A stretch of 9,587 nt of DNA from Synergistales bacterium (GCA_015657435.1 JADLKH010000002.1:181643-191229), one strand, 5' to 3'. Counted from the stretch's first letter, positions 1 through 6,524 are shown. Program-made: numbers and translations. The notes: a model not told the origin generated them from the sequence alone.

Positions 1-822
1 GATGTCCAGGACCCCGTTCTCCGTGAAGAAAACGGCTCCCAGGTTTTGTTCTGCCGGGACAGGTTCGTCCGTGATCGTCATGGTAAGGGGGTTGACCGCT
101 ACGGCTTTCTTCCTGACAATGCTGTAACCCGGATTGGGCCCCTGGGTATTGTAGGTGACGATGGCTCCCGTTTCTTTGGGAGTCGCAGCGATCTTCAAGT
201 GGGGAAATCGGGCAAGGTCCTCTTCCGTGACGGACCATCCCACCAGGTACGCCGCAACGAGCTTTTCCCGCAGGGCGGGATCGCCGAAGCGGCGCTCCAT
301 TAACCATAAAAGGAGTTCCGAACCCTGGCTGTGCCCCGCCAGGATGAAGGGACGGCCCTTGTTCCACCTGGTCATGTACGCGTTGAAGGCGGCCTCGACA
401 TCGGAGTAGGCCACATCAAGAGCTTGCCGATTGGGACTGTCTTCGGCCGTATGCAGAACCGCCAGGTTGGCCTGGCGGTAGTAGGGCGCACACAGGCGGG
501 CGAACGAGGAATAGACGCCCGCCTGGTTTTTCATGACCGCATGAACCTTTGGGTCCTCGGATTCGCCCTTCAAGGACTGGTTCCAATTCTCGTCGCCGTC
601 GTAGGTCGTGGGATGGATGAAGAAGACATCTGCGGGATACGGGCATCCGCTTTCCGGCGGAACAGCCCAACTGGAGGAAAGGCTGTAGTCCGGGGCCTCG
701 GGAGCCGAAGCCGCGTCAAAAGGACGGTCCGGCCCATCGGAAGCGGCCGAAGGCTGGGAAAAGGGCAGGAAAAATGCAGAGAAAAGCAGAACGAGAACAA
801 TACGCCAATAACGGAACGGCAT
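1..822 (-). CDS. DUF3089 family alpha/beta-hydrolase, exported (C-terminus outside window)
   Basis: The frame is open from an ATG at 822 to the window edge, giving 274 residues. An AAGGAGG ribosome-binding site lies 8 nt upstream. Residues 1-27 form a signal peptide (basic start, long hydrophobic core, PSAA before a likely cleavage site), so the product is probably periplasmic or surface-exposed. The family signature is visible: ADVFFIHPTTY at about 64-74 and the nucleophile elbow LAGHSQGS around Ser165. After the elbow comes a helix (LLLWLMERRFGD) and a segment ending in VYNTQG-like residues (IVTYNTQGPNPG). DUF3089 proteins have an alpha/beta-hydrolase fold and no firmly known substrate, so esterase or lipase-like activity is inferred. 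The rest of the family core, including the catalytic His, would lie beyond position 1. The gene follows the flavin reductase on the same strand, but a 314-bp gap with a strong hairpin makes a shared transcript unlikely. Confidence 0.88.
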   Translation of the reverse strand, partial: MPFRYWRIVLVLLFSAFFLPFSQPSAASDGPDRPFDAASAPEAPDYSLSSSWAVPPESGCPYPADVFFIHPTTYDGDENWNQSLKGESEDPKVHAVMKNQAGVYSSFARLCAPYYRQANLAVLHTAEDSPNRQALDVAYSDVEAAFNAYMTRWNKGRPFILAGHSQGSELLLWLMERRFGDPALREKLVAAYLVGWSVTEEDLARFPHLKIAATPKETGAIVTYNTQGPNPGYSIVRKKAVAVNPLTMTITDEPVPAEQNLGAVFFTENGVLDI

Positions 823-853
823 GAGCGATACCTCCTTTTTTGACGACGCTATA

Positions 854-881
854 ACTTTACTCCTCATGATTAAATTTGCAA
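854..881 (-). promoter_or_regulatory. Candidate sigma-70-like promoter for the DUF3089 gene
   Basis: On the minus strand TTGCAA (881-876) is followed by a 16-bp spacer and TAAAGT (859-854). The start codon is about 30 bp downstream. The match is moderate and rests on sequence alone. Confidence 0.3.
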
Positions 882-1044
882 TTTCCAAGCCGTTCATCCA
901 CTGGCCCGCCCTCTTCCCCGGATGGCCCTCCTGACGTCTCGATGTCTGTCCCGATCCGGTCCGCGACAATCGGAAAGAGACTCGCAAAACCAGCGACACG
1001 GGCGGAAGACGAAAAGCGAACAAAGCCCGTTGCGGTTTGAACAG

Positions 1045-1080
1045 CCGTAAGGGAGATCCGCGGCGGGATCTCCCTTACGG
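1045..1080. terminator. Perfect 15-bp hairpin downstream of the flavin reductase gene
   Basis: CCGTAAGGGAGATCC at 1045-1059 pairs exactly with 1066-1080 across a 6-nt loop. It sits 57 bp beyond the flavin reductase stop on the minus strand, the expected place for a transcript end. Neither side has a T-tract, so it may be a Rho-independent-like pause site, an mRNA 3' stabiliser or a repeat rather than a classical terminator. Confidence 0.5.
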
Positions 1081-1136
1081 GCAAATTCACCTTTTGCCGG
1101 AACCCTATTGCGGCGTTTACGGGCCCGCGTTTCCCG

Positions 1137-1733
1137 TCAGGCCCTTTGCCCCTGGCCTGAGACCTTCATCAACCGGTCCTTCAAGGCCAACCCATCATGC
1201 CAGGCGCTGCCGACGGCAGGTCCCAACGACCAGTAACGGTTGTCGGGCATCGTCAGGCAGAAGGGACGAACCTTCTCGATGTCGGGGATCCCTCCCGACA
1301 AGTACCTGTCTTCCGACCAGACTCCCCTGACTTCCCCGATGAAGAGGCGATCCATCGGGAGCGCGACGGTCTGGATCACCCTGCACTCGATGGTCACCGG
1401 GCATTCCCTTATCATCGGGGCTTTCGCGAGAGAACCGTAAAAGACCTCGAAAAGGCCCGACTTGTCGAATTCCGCCCCGCTGAACATCCCCACCAGATCG
1501 GCCTGCCGGATCAAATCGACGGATGGGATATTGATGCTGTACTCGCCCGTTTCGACGATCGCCTCAGCCGTCGCATGACGGCCGATGGCGACGCTCATGA
1601 TCGCCGGCTTCACGTTGACCCGGCTTGCCCAGCCTACCGCCATGAAGTTCGGCCTTTCTCCAATGCATGTCCCCACGATAACCATCGGCATAGGCAGAAG
1701 GAACGGGTTGCTGCCGATATTGATTTTTCCCAT
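1137..1733 (-). CDS. Flavin reductase-like / flavoredoxin family protein
   Basis: This is a 198-residue single-domain protein of the flavin reductase-like, FMN-binding split-barrel family, usual length for flavoredoxin-type members. Family hallmarks are PMVIVGT near 16-22, NFMAVGWASRVNVKPAIMSVAI at about 29-50 (the FMN-binding strand region), HATAEAI at 53-59, GEYSINIPS at 63-71, and SG-EFDKSGLF at 85-95. Such proteins bind FMN and pass electrons, either as NAD(P)H:flavin reductases or as electron carriers in anaerobes. The exact partner cannot be told here. The ATG at 1733 has GGAGG 7 nt upstream. No signal peptide is seen, so it is cytoplasmic. It lies downstream of OmpH paralogue A, but the 18-bp hairpin at 1799-1847 separates them, so it probably has its own promoter. 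Confidence 0.9.
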   Translation of the reverse strand: MGKINIGSNPFLLPMPMVIVGTCIGERPNFMAVGWASRVNVKPAIMSVAIGRHATAEAIVETGEYSINIPSVDLIRQADLVGMFSGAEFDKSGLFEVFYGSLAKAPMIRECPVTIECRVIQTVALPMDRLFIGEVRGVWSEDRYLSGGIPDIEKVRPFCLTMPDNRYWSLGPAVGSAWHDGLALKDRLMKVSGQGQRA

Positions 1734-1798
1734 TTCAGCACCTCCCCGGGATTGAAACCCTTTGTTTTAAGGGCTTCCTTCATCATAACCCGTAAAAT

Positions 1799-1847
1799 CG
1801 GAAAGGCGGGAGCGGAAATCCCATGGGAATCCGCTCCCGCCTTTCCG
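1799..1847. terminator. 18-bp perfect hairpin after OmpH/Skp paralogue A
   Basis: CGGAAAGGCGGGAGCGGA (1799-1816) pairs base for base with 1830-1847. The 13-nt loop contains a further small palindrome, TCCCATGGGA. It starts 25 bp past the OmpH-A stop on the minus strand. On that strand it is followed by GATTTTACG, a short T-run, so it probably acts as an intrinsic terminator, if a weaker one than the paralogue's. Confidence 0.7.
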
Positions 1848-1871
1848 TTCCGATATGTTGAAGCCGCACTG

Positions 1872-2309
1872 TTACTGGGATTTCTTCTTCAATTCCTGAA
1901 TCACGTCGCCCGTGATGTCCACACCGCCCACAAAAACCTGAGCCTTGCTGATCACCATCGTCAATCCCTTCGCCTTGGCAACGGACCGGATCGCGAGGTC
2001 GATGTCCTTGAAAAGGGGCGCCATCAGCTTCTGCTCCTCGGTCGCGGCCTCATTGCGCTTGGTCTTGTAGATCTCTTCCTTTTTCTTGTTGTCCTTTTCC
2101 TTTTCGATGGCGCTCTTGGCTTCGGCCTGCTTTTTTTGGACGATCGCCTGAACCTGCTTGCTGACCTGAGCCATCTTCGGGTGCTGGGAAAGAACCTTCT
2201 GTGGATCGACGACCCCCACCTTCTCCTCGGCCAAAGCGACACCCGCGCACATTGCCAGGACAAAAGCGACCAGGACTGTCCTCATAACCATCTTCCTGCA
2301 AGAAAACAT
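1872..2309 (-). CDS. OmpH/Skp-family periplasmic chaperone, paralogue A
   Basis: This 145-residue protein resembles Skp/OmpH, the periplasmic chaperone that holds unfolded outer-membrane proteins on their way to the BAM complex. Residues 1-27 are a signal peptide ending VALA-EE. KVGVVDPQKVLSQHPK follows, the short beta strand that opens the trimer core. Residues roughly 45-105 are rich in Lys, Glu, Gln and Ala and match the coiled-coil tentacle. The C-terminal GGVDITGDVIQELKKK closes the core. I chose the ATG at 2309 because GGAGG lies 7 nt upstream and the signal peptide begins there; a longer frame starting at 2393 runs back through the promoter. It is slightly shorter than the E. coli protein (about 161). 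The gene is not beside bamA or lpxD, the usual neighbours. It is about 70% identical to paralogue B at 4724-5164. Confidence 0.88.
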   Translation of the reverse strand: MFSCRKMVMRTVLVAFVLAMCAGVALAEEKVGVVDPQKVLSQHPKMAQVSKQVQAIVQKKQAEAKSAIEKEKDNKKKEEIYKTKRNEAATEEQKLMAPLFKDIDLAIRSVAKAKGLTMVISKAQVFVGGVDITGDVIQELKKKSQ

Positions 2310-2349
2310 CAAACACCCTCCTTTTCGGCATTCCCGGGCTGCGGGTAAC

Positions 2350-2379
2350 AGTCTACCCTCGACACCCTGAAAAGTCCAA
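2350..2379 (-). promoter_or_regulatory. Promoter of OmpH/Skp paralogue A, conserved with paralogue B
   Basis: Minus strand: TTGGAC (2379-2374), 18-bp spacer, TAGACT (2355-2350). The same arrangement occurs upstream of paralogue B. The upstream flank GAGATTGAGTAATTCT is also nearly unchanged in the other copy. The predicted 5' leader is about 35 nt. Confidence 0.65.
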
Positions 2380-2406
2380 GTAGAATTACTCAATCTCGCT
2401 TCACGC

Positions 2407-3318
2407 CTATCGGTCAGCCGCTTTTTGCAGCCTGCGGATCGCCTTCTCCAGAGCCCGGTTGAACTCCTTCTCCCTGTTCATCATGAGAAAATGATCCGCT
2501 TTCTCCAAAACAATGGCATCGTAGGAAAGCATGTGCCGACGGTTTGCCGCGATGTCGATCGGCCAAAGGCCGCCATTCACGCTGATGACCGGGATGCGCA
2601 GCGGCTCGAAAATCCTCGCGGCTTCCCCCGAGACGAACTGCGACAGCATCTCCCTCATCGCGCTCACGGCCACAGGAGGCGGGGCGGAGGACATATCGGC
2701 GAGGATCCATTCATGCAGCTCGGGATCGGAGTCGGTGGACATCATCTCTCCCACGAACCCTCTGCAGGCTTCCACGAAATTCTTCTCGAAAGGAGCGACC
2801 ATCGCTTCGAGTTCCTCCCCCGTCATCGGGTATTCGACATTCTCGAGCGTGTCGACGCCGATCAGTCCGATCACCCGGTCCGGCATGAGGCGGGCTGCCT
2901 CCGCGATCACGGAGCCCCCCATCGAATGGCCGATCAAAATCACCCTGCGGCTGCCCACCGCATCCGTCACAGCCTTCACATCCTCACCGAAGGAGGCCAT
3001 GGTGTACTTTTCCCGCCCCACGCCGGAATGGCCGTGTCCGGCCAGATCGAGCGTGACGACACGGAATCTTTTCGAAAAATGGGAAACCTGCTCCCGCCAA
3101 TAACGGGCGTCGCAACTCCAGCCGTGCACGAACACGAGAGTCGGCTCTCCTCTACCCAGGGCTTCGTAGGAGATGGGGGTTCCATCCCTGGAGATCGCGA
3201 TCCGGGGCCAGTCCGCCTGCGCACTTGTCGCATTCGGGGCGAAAAAGAGGATCAAAAAGAGTCCACAAGCCAGAATCAGGAAGCCCCGGCGTGATGCCGT
3301 CCTTTCTCGTCTGATCAT
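2407..3318 (-). CDS. Exported alpha/beta-fold hydrolase
   Basis: The 303-residue product has an N-terminal signal or anchor (arginine-rich start, hydrophobic residues about 12-28, then ATSAQA), so it acts outside the cytoplasm. The domain is a classic alpha/beta hydrolase: LVFVHGW at 61-67 supplies the oxyanion-hole region, DLAGHGHS at 91-98 is the usual loop, and GHSMGG at 130-135 holds the nucleophile Ser132. His276 in the ADHFLMM motif is the likely catalytic base. The acid is probably Asp255, with Asp156 as an alternative. A cap region lies at about 160-235. This resembles esterase, lipase or haloalkane-dehalogenase-like members, but the substrate cannot be read from sequence. GGAGG lies 8 nt before the ATG at 3318. 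Its stop is 28 bp before the -35 box of OmpH-A, so that gene has its own start signal. It diverges from the methyltransferase gene. Confidence 0.9.
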   Translation of the reverse strand: MIRRERTASRRGFLILACGLFLILFFAPNATSAQADWPRIAISRDGTPISYEALGRGEPTLVFVHGWSCDARYWREQVSHFSKRFRVVTLDLAGHGHSGVGREKYTMASFGEDVKAVTDAVGSRRVILIGHSMGGSVIAEAARLMPDRVIGLIGVDTLENVEYPMTGEELEAMVAPFEKNFVEACRGFVGEMMSTDSDPELHEWILADMSSAPPPVAVSAMREMLSQFVSGEAARIFEPLRIPVISVNGGLWPIDIAANRRHMLSYDAIVLEKADHFLMMNREKEFNRALEKAIRRLQKAADR

Positions 3319-3364
3319 CTTTCACCCCTCCGTTGCGTTTCGGCCCGAATGTCGTGCAAAGCTC

Positions 3365-3370
3365 ATCATA
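3365..3370 (-). promoter_or_regulatory. Candidate -10 box for the alpha/beta-hydrolase gene
   Basis: TATGAT on the minus strand (3370-3365), 46 bp before the ATG. The best -35 at usual spacing (TTAAGC, 16 bp upstream) is weak, so the promoter may need an activator or may be placed wrongly. Confidence 0.3.
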
Positions 3371-3403
3371 CACCGTCGGCAGAATGGCTTAAGATGGCGA
3401 TCG

Positions 3404-3415
3404 GGGAGATCTCCC
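3404..3415. promoter_or_regulatory. Palindrome in the divergent hydrolase/methyltransferase region
   Basis: GGGAGATCTCCC is a perfect 12-bp palindrome. It extends to ATCGGG on the left and CCCGAT on the right with a single extra G (3400-3418). It sits between two divergent genes, where an operator would be expected. No regulator can be assigned. Confidence 0.3.
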
Positions 3416-3431
3416 GATAACCAAGACACGC

Positions 3432-3489
3432 GGAGGGATCAGCCTGAAATTCATCCTGGGCGGCCTCGTTTTTTTTCTTTCTGGTCACG
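3432..3489 (+). other. Probable displaced N-terminal membrane anchor of the methyltransferase
   Basis: GGAGG (3432-3436) lies 7 nt before a CTG at 3444. From that CTG the frame encodes LKFILGGLVFF, a typical membrane-anchor start. It then enters a run of eight T (3469-3476) and goes out of frame with the methyltransferase, stopping at TGA 3561. If the run had seven T, the reading would continue as FLVTMLWRSVSRR straight into the methyltransferase. The ATG at 3490 has no ribosome-binding site of its own. This is either a real frameshift, slippage in the T-run or a sequencing indel; use of CTG as start is also an inference. Confidence 0.5.
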
Positions 3490-4092
3490 ATGCTCTGGCG
3501 TTCGGTTTCGCGCCGTCAATCGCTCCCCTGTCCTGTTTGGCTCCGGTGGATGGTCCAACTTGACAACCCATTCACGAAGACCAACCGAGCGGCGGTTATC
3601 ATCGGGCAACTGGGGTTGCGACCCGGAATGACGATCCTCGATGCCGGATGCGGACCGGGAAGATTAACCGTTCCTCTTGCAATGGAACTCGGCCTGGTCG
3701 GACGAGTCGTCGCCATGGATATCCAGAAAGGGATGCTCGAGAGGGTCGAGAAAAAAGCCGATGCCCATCGACTCGGGAATATCCGCTATTTGACTGGAGG
3801 AATCGGCGAAGGGAAACTGGGGCACGACCAATTCGACCGTGCACTGCTGGTCGCCGTCCTTGGAGAAATACCGGACCGGGAAGCTGCGCTGGAGGAGCTT
3901 TTCCTTGCATTGAAACCGGGAGGGATCCTCTCCGTCACCGAGATTATCTTCGATCCCCATTTCCAGGGATGCCAAACGGTCCTGCGGCTTTCCCGCAAGG
4001 CGGGATTTCGGGAAACGGCTTCTTTCGGACACCGGTTCGCCTACACGCTCCACCTGGAAAAACCGTCCCGCCGCGAGCTTCCGAATAACTGA
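3490..4092 (+). CDS. Class I SAM-dependent methyltransferase
   Basis: The 200 residues from the ATG at 3490 hold a Rossmann-type methyltransferase domain. Motif I is ILDAGCGPGRL at 49-59 (SAM binding). Asp77 in VVAMDIQ is the likely ribose-binding acid. FDRALLVAVLGEIPD at about 115-129 corresponds to motif II, and LKPGGILSVTE at 141-151 to motif III. The stretch SLPCPVWLRWMVQLDNPF just before the domain looks like a family-specific lead-in that normally follows a membrane segment. The substrate is unknown; small molecules, lipids and quinones are all possible. The given start is the first ATG, but the upstream SD, hydrophobic CTG reading and T8 run (3432-3489) suggest that the natural protein is about 15 residues longer and membrane-anchored. 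The gene converges with DUF3465, 21 bp away. Confidence 0.85.
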   Translation: MLWRSVSRRQSLPCPVWLRWMVQLDNPFTKTNRAAVIIGQLGLRPGMTILDAGCGPGRLTVPLAMELGLVGRVVAMDIQKGMLERVEKKADAHRLGNIRYLTGGIGEGKLGHDQFDRALLVAVLGEIPDREAALEELFLALKPGGILSVTEIIFDPHFQGCQTVLRLSRKAGFRETASFGHRFAYTLHLEKPSRRELPNN

Positions 4093-4105
4093 ATTTCGGC
4101 TTTTT
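4081..4105 (+). terminator. Weak terminator-like hairpin at the methyltransferase end
   Basis: CCGAA (4081-4085) can pair with TTCGG (4095-4099), followed by a T5 run at 4101-4105. The stem is only 5 bp and overlaps the stop codon. Confidence 0.25.
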
Positions 4106-4113
4106 CCGCCGGA

Positions 4114-4563
4114 TCATCGGTAGATTCGTCCGTTGTGGCGGACCCAGCCCTCCATGTGGACCCCGGAGGGATCCCGATGAGTCCAGTGGATGACTCCGCC
4201 TTGTGGATTCCATTCGTACTCTCCGCAGAATTCCACCGGATCTCCCTTCCTGAGCCCTTCGACCCTCGGAGCCTGGTCGATGTTGTGGGCGACGAGCACC
4301 GTCTGCCCCGTCGCCAGGGAAACGATAAACCGCTGGTGGCGGCTCCCGTCGCGGTCATCGGGAAGCACCTTTCGGACGACTCCGGATCCCTGGACCTGGA
4401 CCGAACTTTTACGCTCCGAGAAGAGACGCGCCAGGATTTCGTCTCCCGAGGAAACCGATTTCGAAAGGGGAGCGTCACCCCGGTCGGGAAAGAGACCGCC
4501 CCCGAGCATGCCGAAAGCTGCCGCAAGCAGCAAGGCGAAGACGATAAACAACCTCTTTGCCAT
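4114..4563 (-). CDS. DUF3465 family exported protein
   Basis: A 149-residue protein with a hydrophobic N-terminal segment (RLFIVFALLLAAAFGMLGGG, residues 4-23) that acts as a signal peptide or anchor. The conserved DUF3465 core fills residues about 57-149: GVVRKVLPDD, HQRFIVSLATGQTVLVAHN at 76-94, GDPVEFCGEYEWN at 107-119, and GGVIHWTHRDP at 122-132 ending in HNGRIYR. The His/Trp/Asp-rich GVIHWTHRDP motif is the family's most constant part. The core resembles a small OB-fold-like nucleic-acid- or ligand-binding barrel, but that is inference; no function is established. GGAGG lies 12 nt before the ATG at 4563, longer than usual. The gene lies downstream of the OmpH-B terminator and converges on the methyltransferase. 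Confidence 0.85.
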   Translation of the reverse strand: MAKRLFIVFALLLAAAFGMLGGGLFPDRGDAPLSKSVSSGDEILARLFSERKSSVQVQGSGVVRKVLPDDRDGSRHQRFIVSLATGQTVLVAHNIDQAPRVEGLRKGDPVEFCGEYEWNPQGGVIHWTHRDPSGVHMEGWVRHNGRIYR

Positions 4564-4658
4564 CCCGACTTCCCACCTCCCGAAAGAATCGCTTTCCGGC
4601 GTTTCGTTCCCTCTTTCGCCCGTAGCGGATGCCCGGGAAAAGCCGGGTGTCCGGTTCG

Positions 4659-4704
4659 AAAAAGGGGAACTCCCGACCGAAGAAACGGGAGTTCCCCTTT
4701 TTTT
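4659..4704. terminator. Bidirectional intrinsic terminator after OmpH/Skp paralogue B
   Basis: GGGGAACTCCCG (4664-4675) pairs perfectly with 4686-4697 around a 10-nt loop. A5 on the left and T7 on the right give a U-run on both strands. It starts 20 bp past the OmpH-B stop, so it ends that transcript and shields DUF3465 from read-through. Confidence 0.88.
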
Positions 4705-4723
4705 CTGCTCCGTGTGGTTCTTC

Positions 4724-5164
4724 CTAATTCGCGGCCGTCTTCTTCAGTTCGGCGACGACGTCATTTGTGATATCCACTCCGCCCATCAGGGCCTGGGCCA
4801 CATCGAGGACGATCGTCAGTCCCTTTGCCTTTGCCACACTGCGGATCGCCGCGTCCATATCCTTCAGGAGAGGAGCCATGAGCTTCTGTTCTTCGGCGGC
4901 CGCCTCGTTCTGCTTCGTTTGGTAGATTTGGGCCTTCTTGTTGTTGTCCTTTTCCTTCTCGATCGCAGCCTTGGCTTCTTCCTGCTTCTTCTGGAGGATC
5001 GCCTGGATCTGCTTCTTGACCTGCGGCATCTTGGGGTGCTGGGAAAGCACCGTCTGAGGTTCGATGACGCCGACCTTCTCTCCCGCCAAAGCCGCACCGA
5101 CGGCCATTGTAAGAATAAAGGCCGAAAGAACCGATAAAAGAACGATTTTCCTGCAGGAAATCAT
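4724..5164 (-). CDS. OmpH/Skp-family periplasmic chaperone, paralogue B
   Basis: The 146-residue product is a Skp/OmpH-type chaperone. Residues 1-27 are a signal peptide ending AALA, with mature GEKVGVIEPQTVLSQHPK. A charged coiled-coil stretch follows (about 48-105, rich in Lys/Glu/Gln). The core-closing GGVDITNDVVAELKK ends the protein. Aligned by eye to paralogue A, 102 of 145 positions match, best in the KVGV strand, LSQHPKM, AIEKEKDN, EEQKLMAPL, AIRSVAKAKGLT and GGVDIT. Most differences are in the signal peptide, the tentacle tip and the last few residues. The ATG at 5164 has GGAGG 7 nt upstream, as in A; the longer frame to 5203 overlaps the promoter and is unlikely. It is flanked by its own promoter and terminator, so it is probably transcribed alone. 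Confidence 0.88.
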   Translation of the reverse strand: MISCRKIVLLSVLSAFILTMAVGAALAGEKVGVIEPQTVLSQHPKMPQVKKQIQAILQKKQEEAKAAIEKEKDNNKKAQIYQTKQNEAAAEEQKLMAPLLKDMDAAIRSVAKAKGLTIVLDVAQALMGGVDITNDVVAELKKTAAN

Positions 5165-5203
5165 CCGAGACCCTCCTTTGGTCGTTTCAAGCTGCGAGCT
5201 CAA

Positions 5204-5233
5204 ATTCTACCTTCGCCGGCTTCGAAAGTCCAG
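5204..5233 (-). promoter_or_regulatory. Promoter of OmpH/Skp paralogue B
   Basis: Minus strand: CTGGAC (5233-5228), 18-bp spacer, TAGAAT (5209-5204). Boxes, spacer length and the upstream GAGATTCAGTAATTCT match the promoter of paralogue A, while the spacer itself has diverged. That pattern supports a functional site. Confidence 0.7.
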
Positions 5234-5372
5234 GCAGAATTACTGAATCTCGACGAAAGGCGGCACGATTGCCCGAGTTCCCCGTTCCCTCTTCCGGCAG
5301 GAACCGCAGAGGATCCGAGCAGCGAAGCGGCAGGCGGACCCGAGAGGCGGAACCTGGGAACACAAGCCGGCA

Positions 5373-6524
5373 TCACCGCCAATCGGCGGGTTTTATCCGC
5401 AGTGCAAACAGCTCCACCAGGACCACCACGGCTGCAAAGGCAAAAACACCTCCGTAGCCGAGGATTGCGCCCAGCTTCGTCAATACGGGAGGCACGAGGA
5501 AGAACCCAAGGCCCCAAAGAAGATAGAAAACCCCCGAGATGGCCCCCTTCAATGAAACCGGAACGGCCTCATTGAGCAGGACCATCGCGGAAATGCAAAA
5601 CATGCCCAGGCCGAAGCTGGCGAGGAACAGTGAAAGATAGACAACCTTTCCGTTAAGCCACATGAACGGGGCAATTCCCCCTGCCACCAGCAACAGTCCG
5701 GCGGCCATCGTGACGTTGGGGCCCCGCTGGTCCGAGATTCTCCCCGCGATCACCTGGGCCAGGCTTATCGCGATGTAGAACAGGCTGAAGAAAACCGCAA
5801 CCCCGCTTTGGCTGAAATTCTTCTGGCTCAGCAAAACTCCCGGGATCACCGTCAGGAACGCTCCGTAGCTGCCGCCGTAAAGGGCAATCCCGGAATAGAC
5901 GGCCGGACGGCGTATTTCCCTTATCGCCCGAAGGATCTCCCCGTACCCGGTGTCCCCTGGCATGGTGCCGCCGATCGCCGAATCCTTGACGAAGAGCACC
6001 ACCAAAATGGCTCCAGCCAAACCCGAAGCGGCATACAACAGAAAGGCTTCGTTCCCGCTCCATCTGGAAGTCGCCCAAACGCTCAGGAGACTTCCCACCG
6101 TCAGCCCCAAATGGATAGAAGCGTTATATTTACCGATTTCCTCCCCTTTCGTGTTCACGAACAGCAGAGAGAGCAGAGCCGGAGCCAGGGCCCATGCAGG
6201 CACCTCGCTGACTCCCTGCAAGGCTCTGCCGGCGAGAAGGCCCCAGACCTGGTTTGCCTTGAAGTACACCAATCCCGTCAAGCAGGCAAGAAAATACCCG
6301 GCGACGAGAAACTTCTTGTAACCGTAACGGTCTCCAAGCTGCCCGGCCGGCAGTTGAAAGAGGACGAACGGAACCGCAAATGCCGAGGCGATAAAGCCGA
6401 CGCCTCCCATCGAACCGGAAAGCTGGATCACCCGGTGCGGCAGGAGCGCCACAATCAGCCCGACTCCCACCATCTGTATGAACGCGGCACCGCAAAGTGC
6501 CCATGACGAGGTTCTGTTTCCCAT
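5373..6524 (-). CDS. MFS transporter
   Basis: The 383-residue, very hydrophobic protein fits a 12-helix major facilitator. MFS motif A is clear in the loop after helix 2, GQLGDRYGYKKF (61-72), and its degenerate copy GRISDQRGPNV lies at the equivalent place in the second half. Helix 4 carries the usual GRALQGV. The central linker (about residues 188-210, SAIGGTMPGDTGYGEILRAI) separates the halves. MFS proteins move small solutes or drugs by proton coupling; the substrate cannot be deduced. I place the start at ATG 6524, where the first helix follows after a short tail; the upstream ATGs at 6590-6596 would add 24 non-membrane residues. The G-rich GTGGGGG just upstream is a poor ribosome-binding site. 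It stands alone, upstream of OmpH-B on the same strand, with 139 bp between its stop and the OmpH-B -35 box. Confidence 0.9.
   Translation of the reverse strand: MGNRTSSWALCGAAFIQMVGVGLIVALLPHRVIQLSGSMGGVGFIASAFAVPFVLFQLPAGQLGDRYGYKKFLVAGYFLACLTGLVYFKANQVWGLLAGRALQGVSEVPAWALAPALLSLLFVNTKGEEIGKYNASIHLGLTVGSLLSVWATSRWSGNEAFLLYAASGLAGAILVVLFVKDSAIGGTMPGDTGYGEILRAIREIRRPAVYSGIALYGGSYGAFLTVIPGVLLSQKNFSQSGVAVFFSLFYIAISLAQVIAGRISDQRGPNVTMAAGLLLVAGGIAPFMWLNGKVVYLSLFLASFGLGMFCISAMVLLNEAVPVSLKGAISGVFYLLWGLGFFLVPPVLTKLGAILGYGGVFAFAAVVVLVELFALRIKPADWR

Larger units (their letters stand above)
823..1136. other. 314-bp intergenic region between DUF3089 and flavin reductase genes
   Basis: I see no convincing coding region here. 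Short open frames exist on both strands but lack a ribosome-binding site and a recognisable product. The stretch holds the candidate DUF3089 promoter at its left and the perfect hairpin at 1045-1080 at its right. The middle (about 885-1040) shows nothing I can name. Confidence 0.6.

Noticed and set aside
1197..2348. 383-codon plus-strand open frame across the flavin reductase and OmpH-A genes
   Set aside because: It lies antisense to two well-supported genes, crosses their hairpin and promoter, and its Leu/His/Asp-rich reading is the mirror of a Lys/Glu-rich coiled coil. No ribosome-binding site or family match.
2425..3294. 289-codon plus-strand open frame over the hydrolase
   Set aside because: Antisense to a complete alpha/beta hydrolase with signal peptide and catalytic motifs; composition (Arg/His/Pro-rich) is typical of a shadow frame.
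1051..3415. GGGAGATC shared by the hairpin at 1045-1080 and the palindrome at 3404-3415 as a common regulatory element
   Set aside because: Eight bases of shared GC-rich sequence with no flanking similarity are too few to claim relatedness.
4190..5137. 315-codon plus-strand open frame across DUF3465 and OmpH-B
   Set aside because: Antisense shadow of two recognised genes and the terminator between them; same low-complexity mirror pattern as the frame over OmpH-A.
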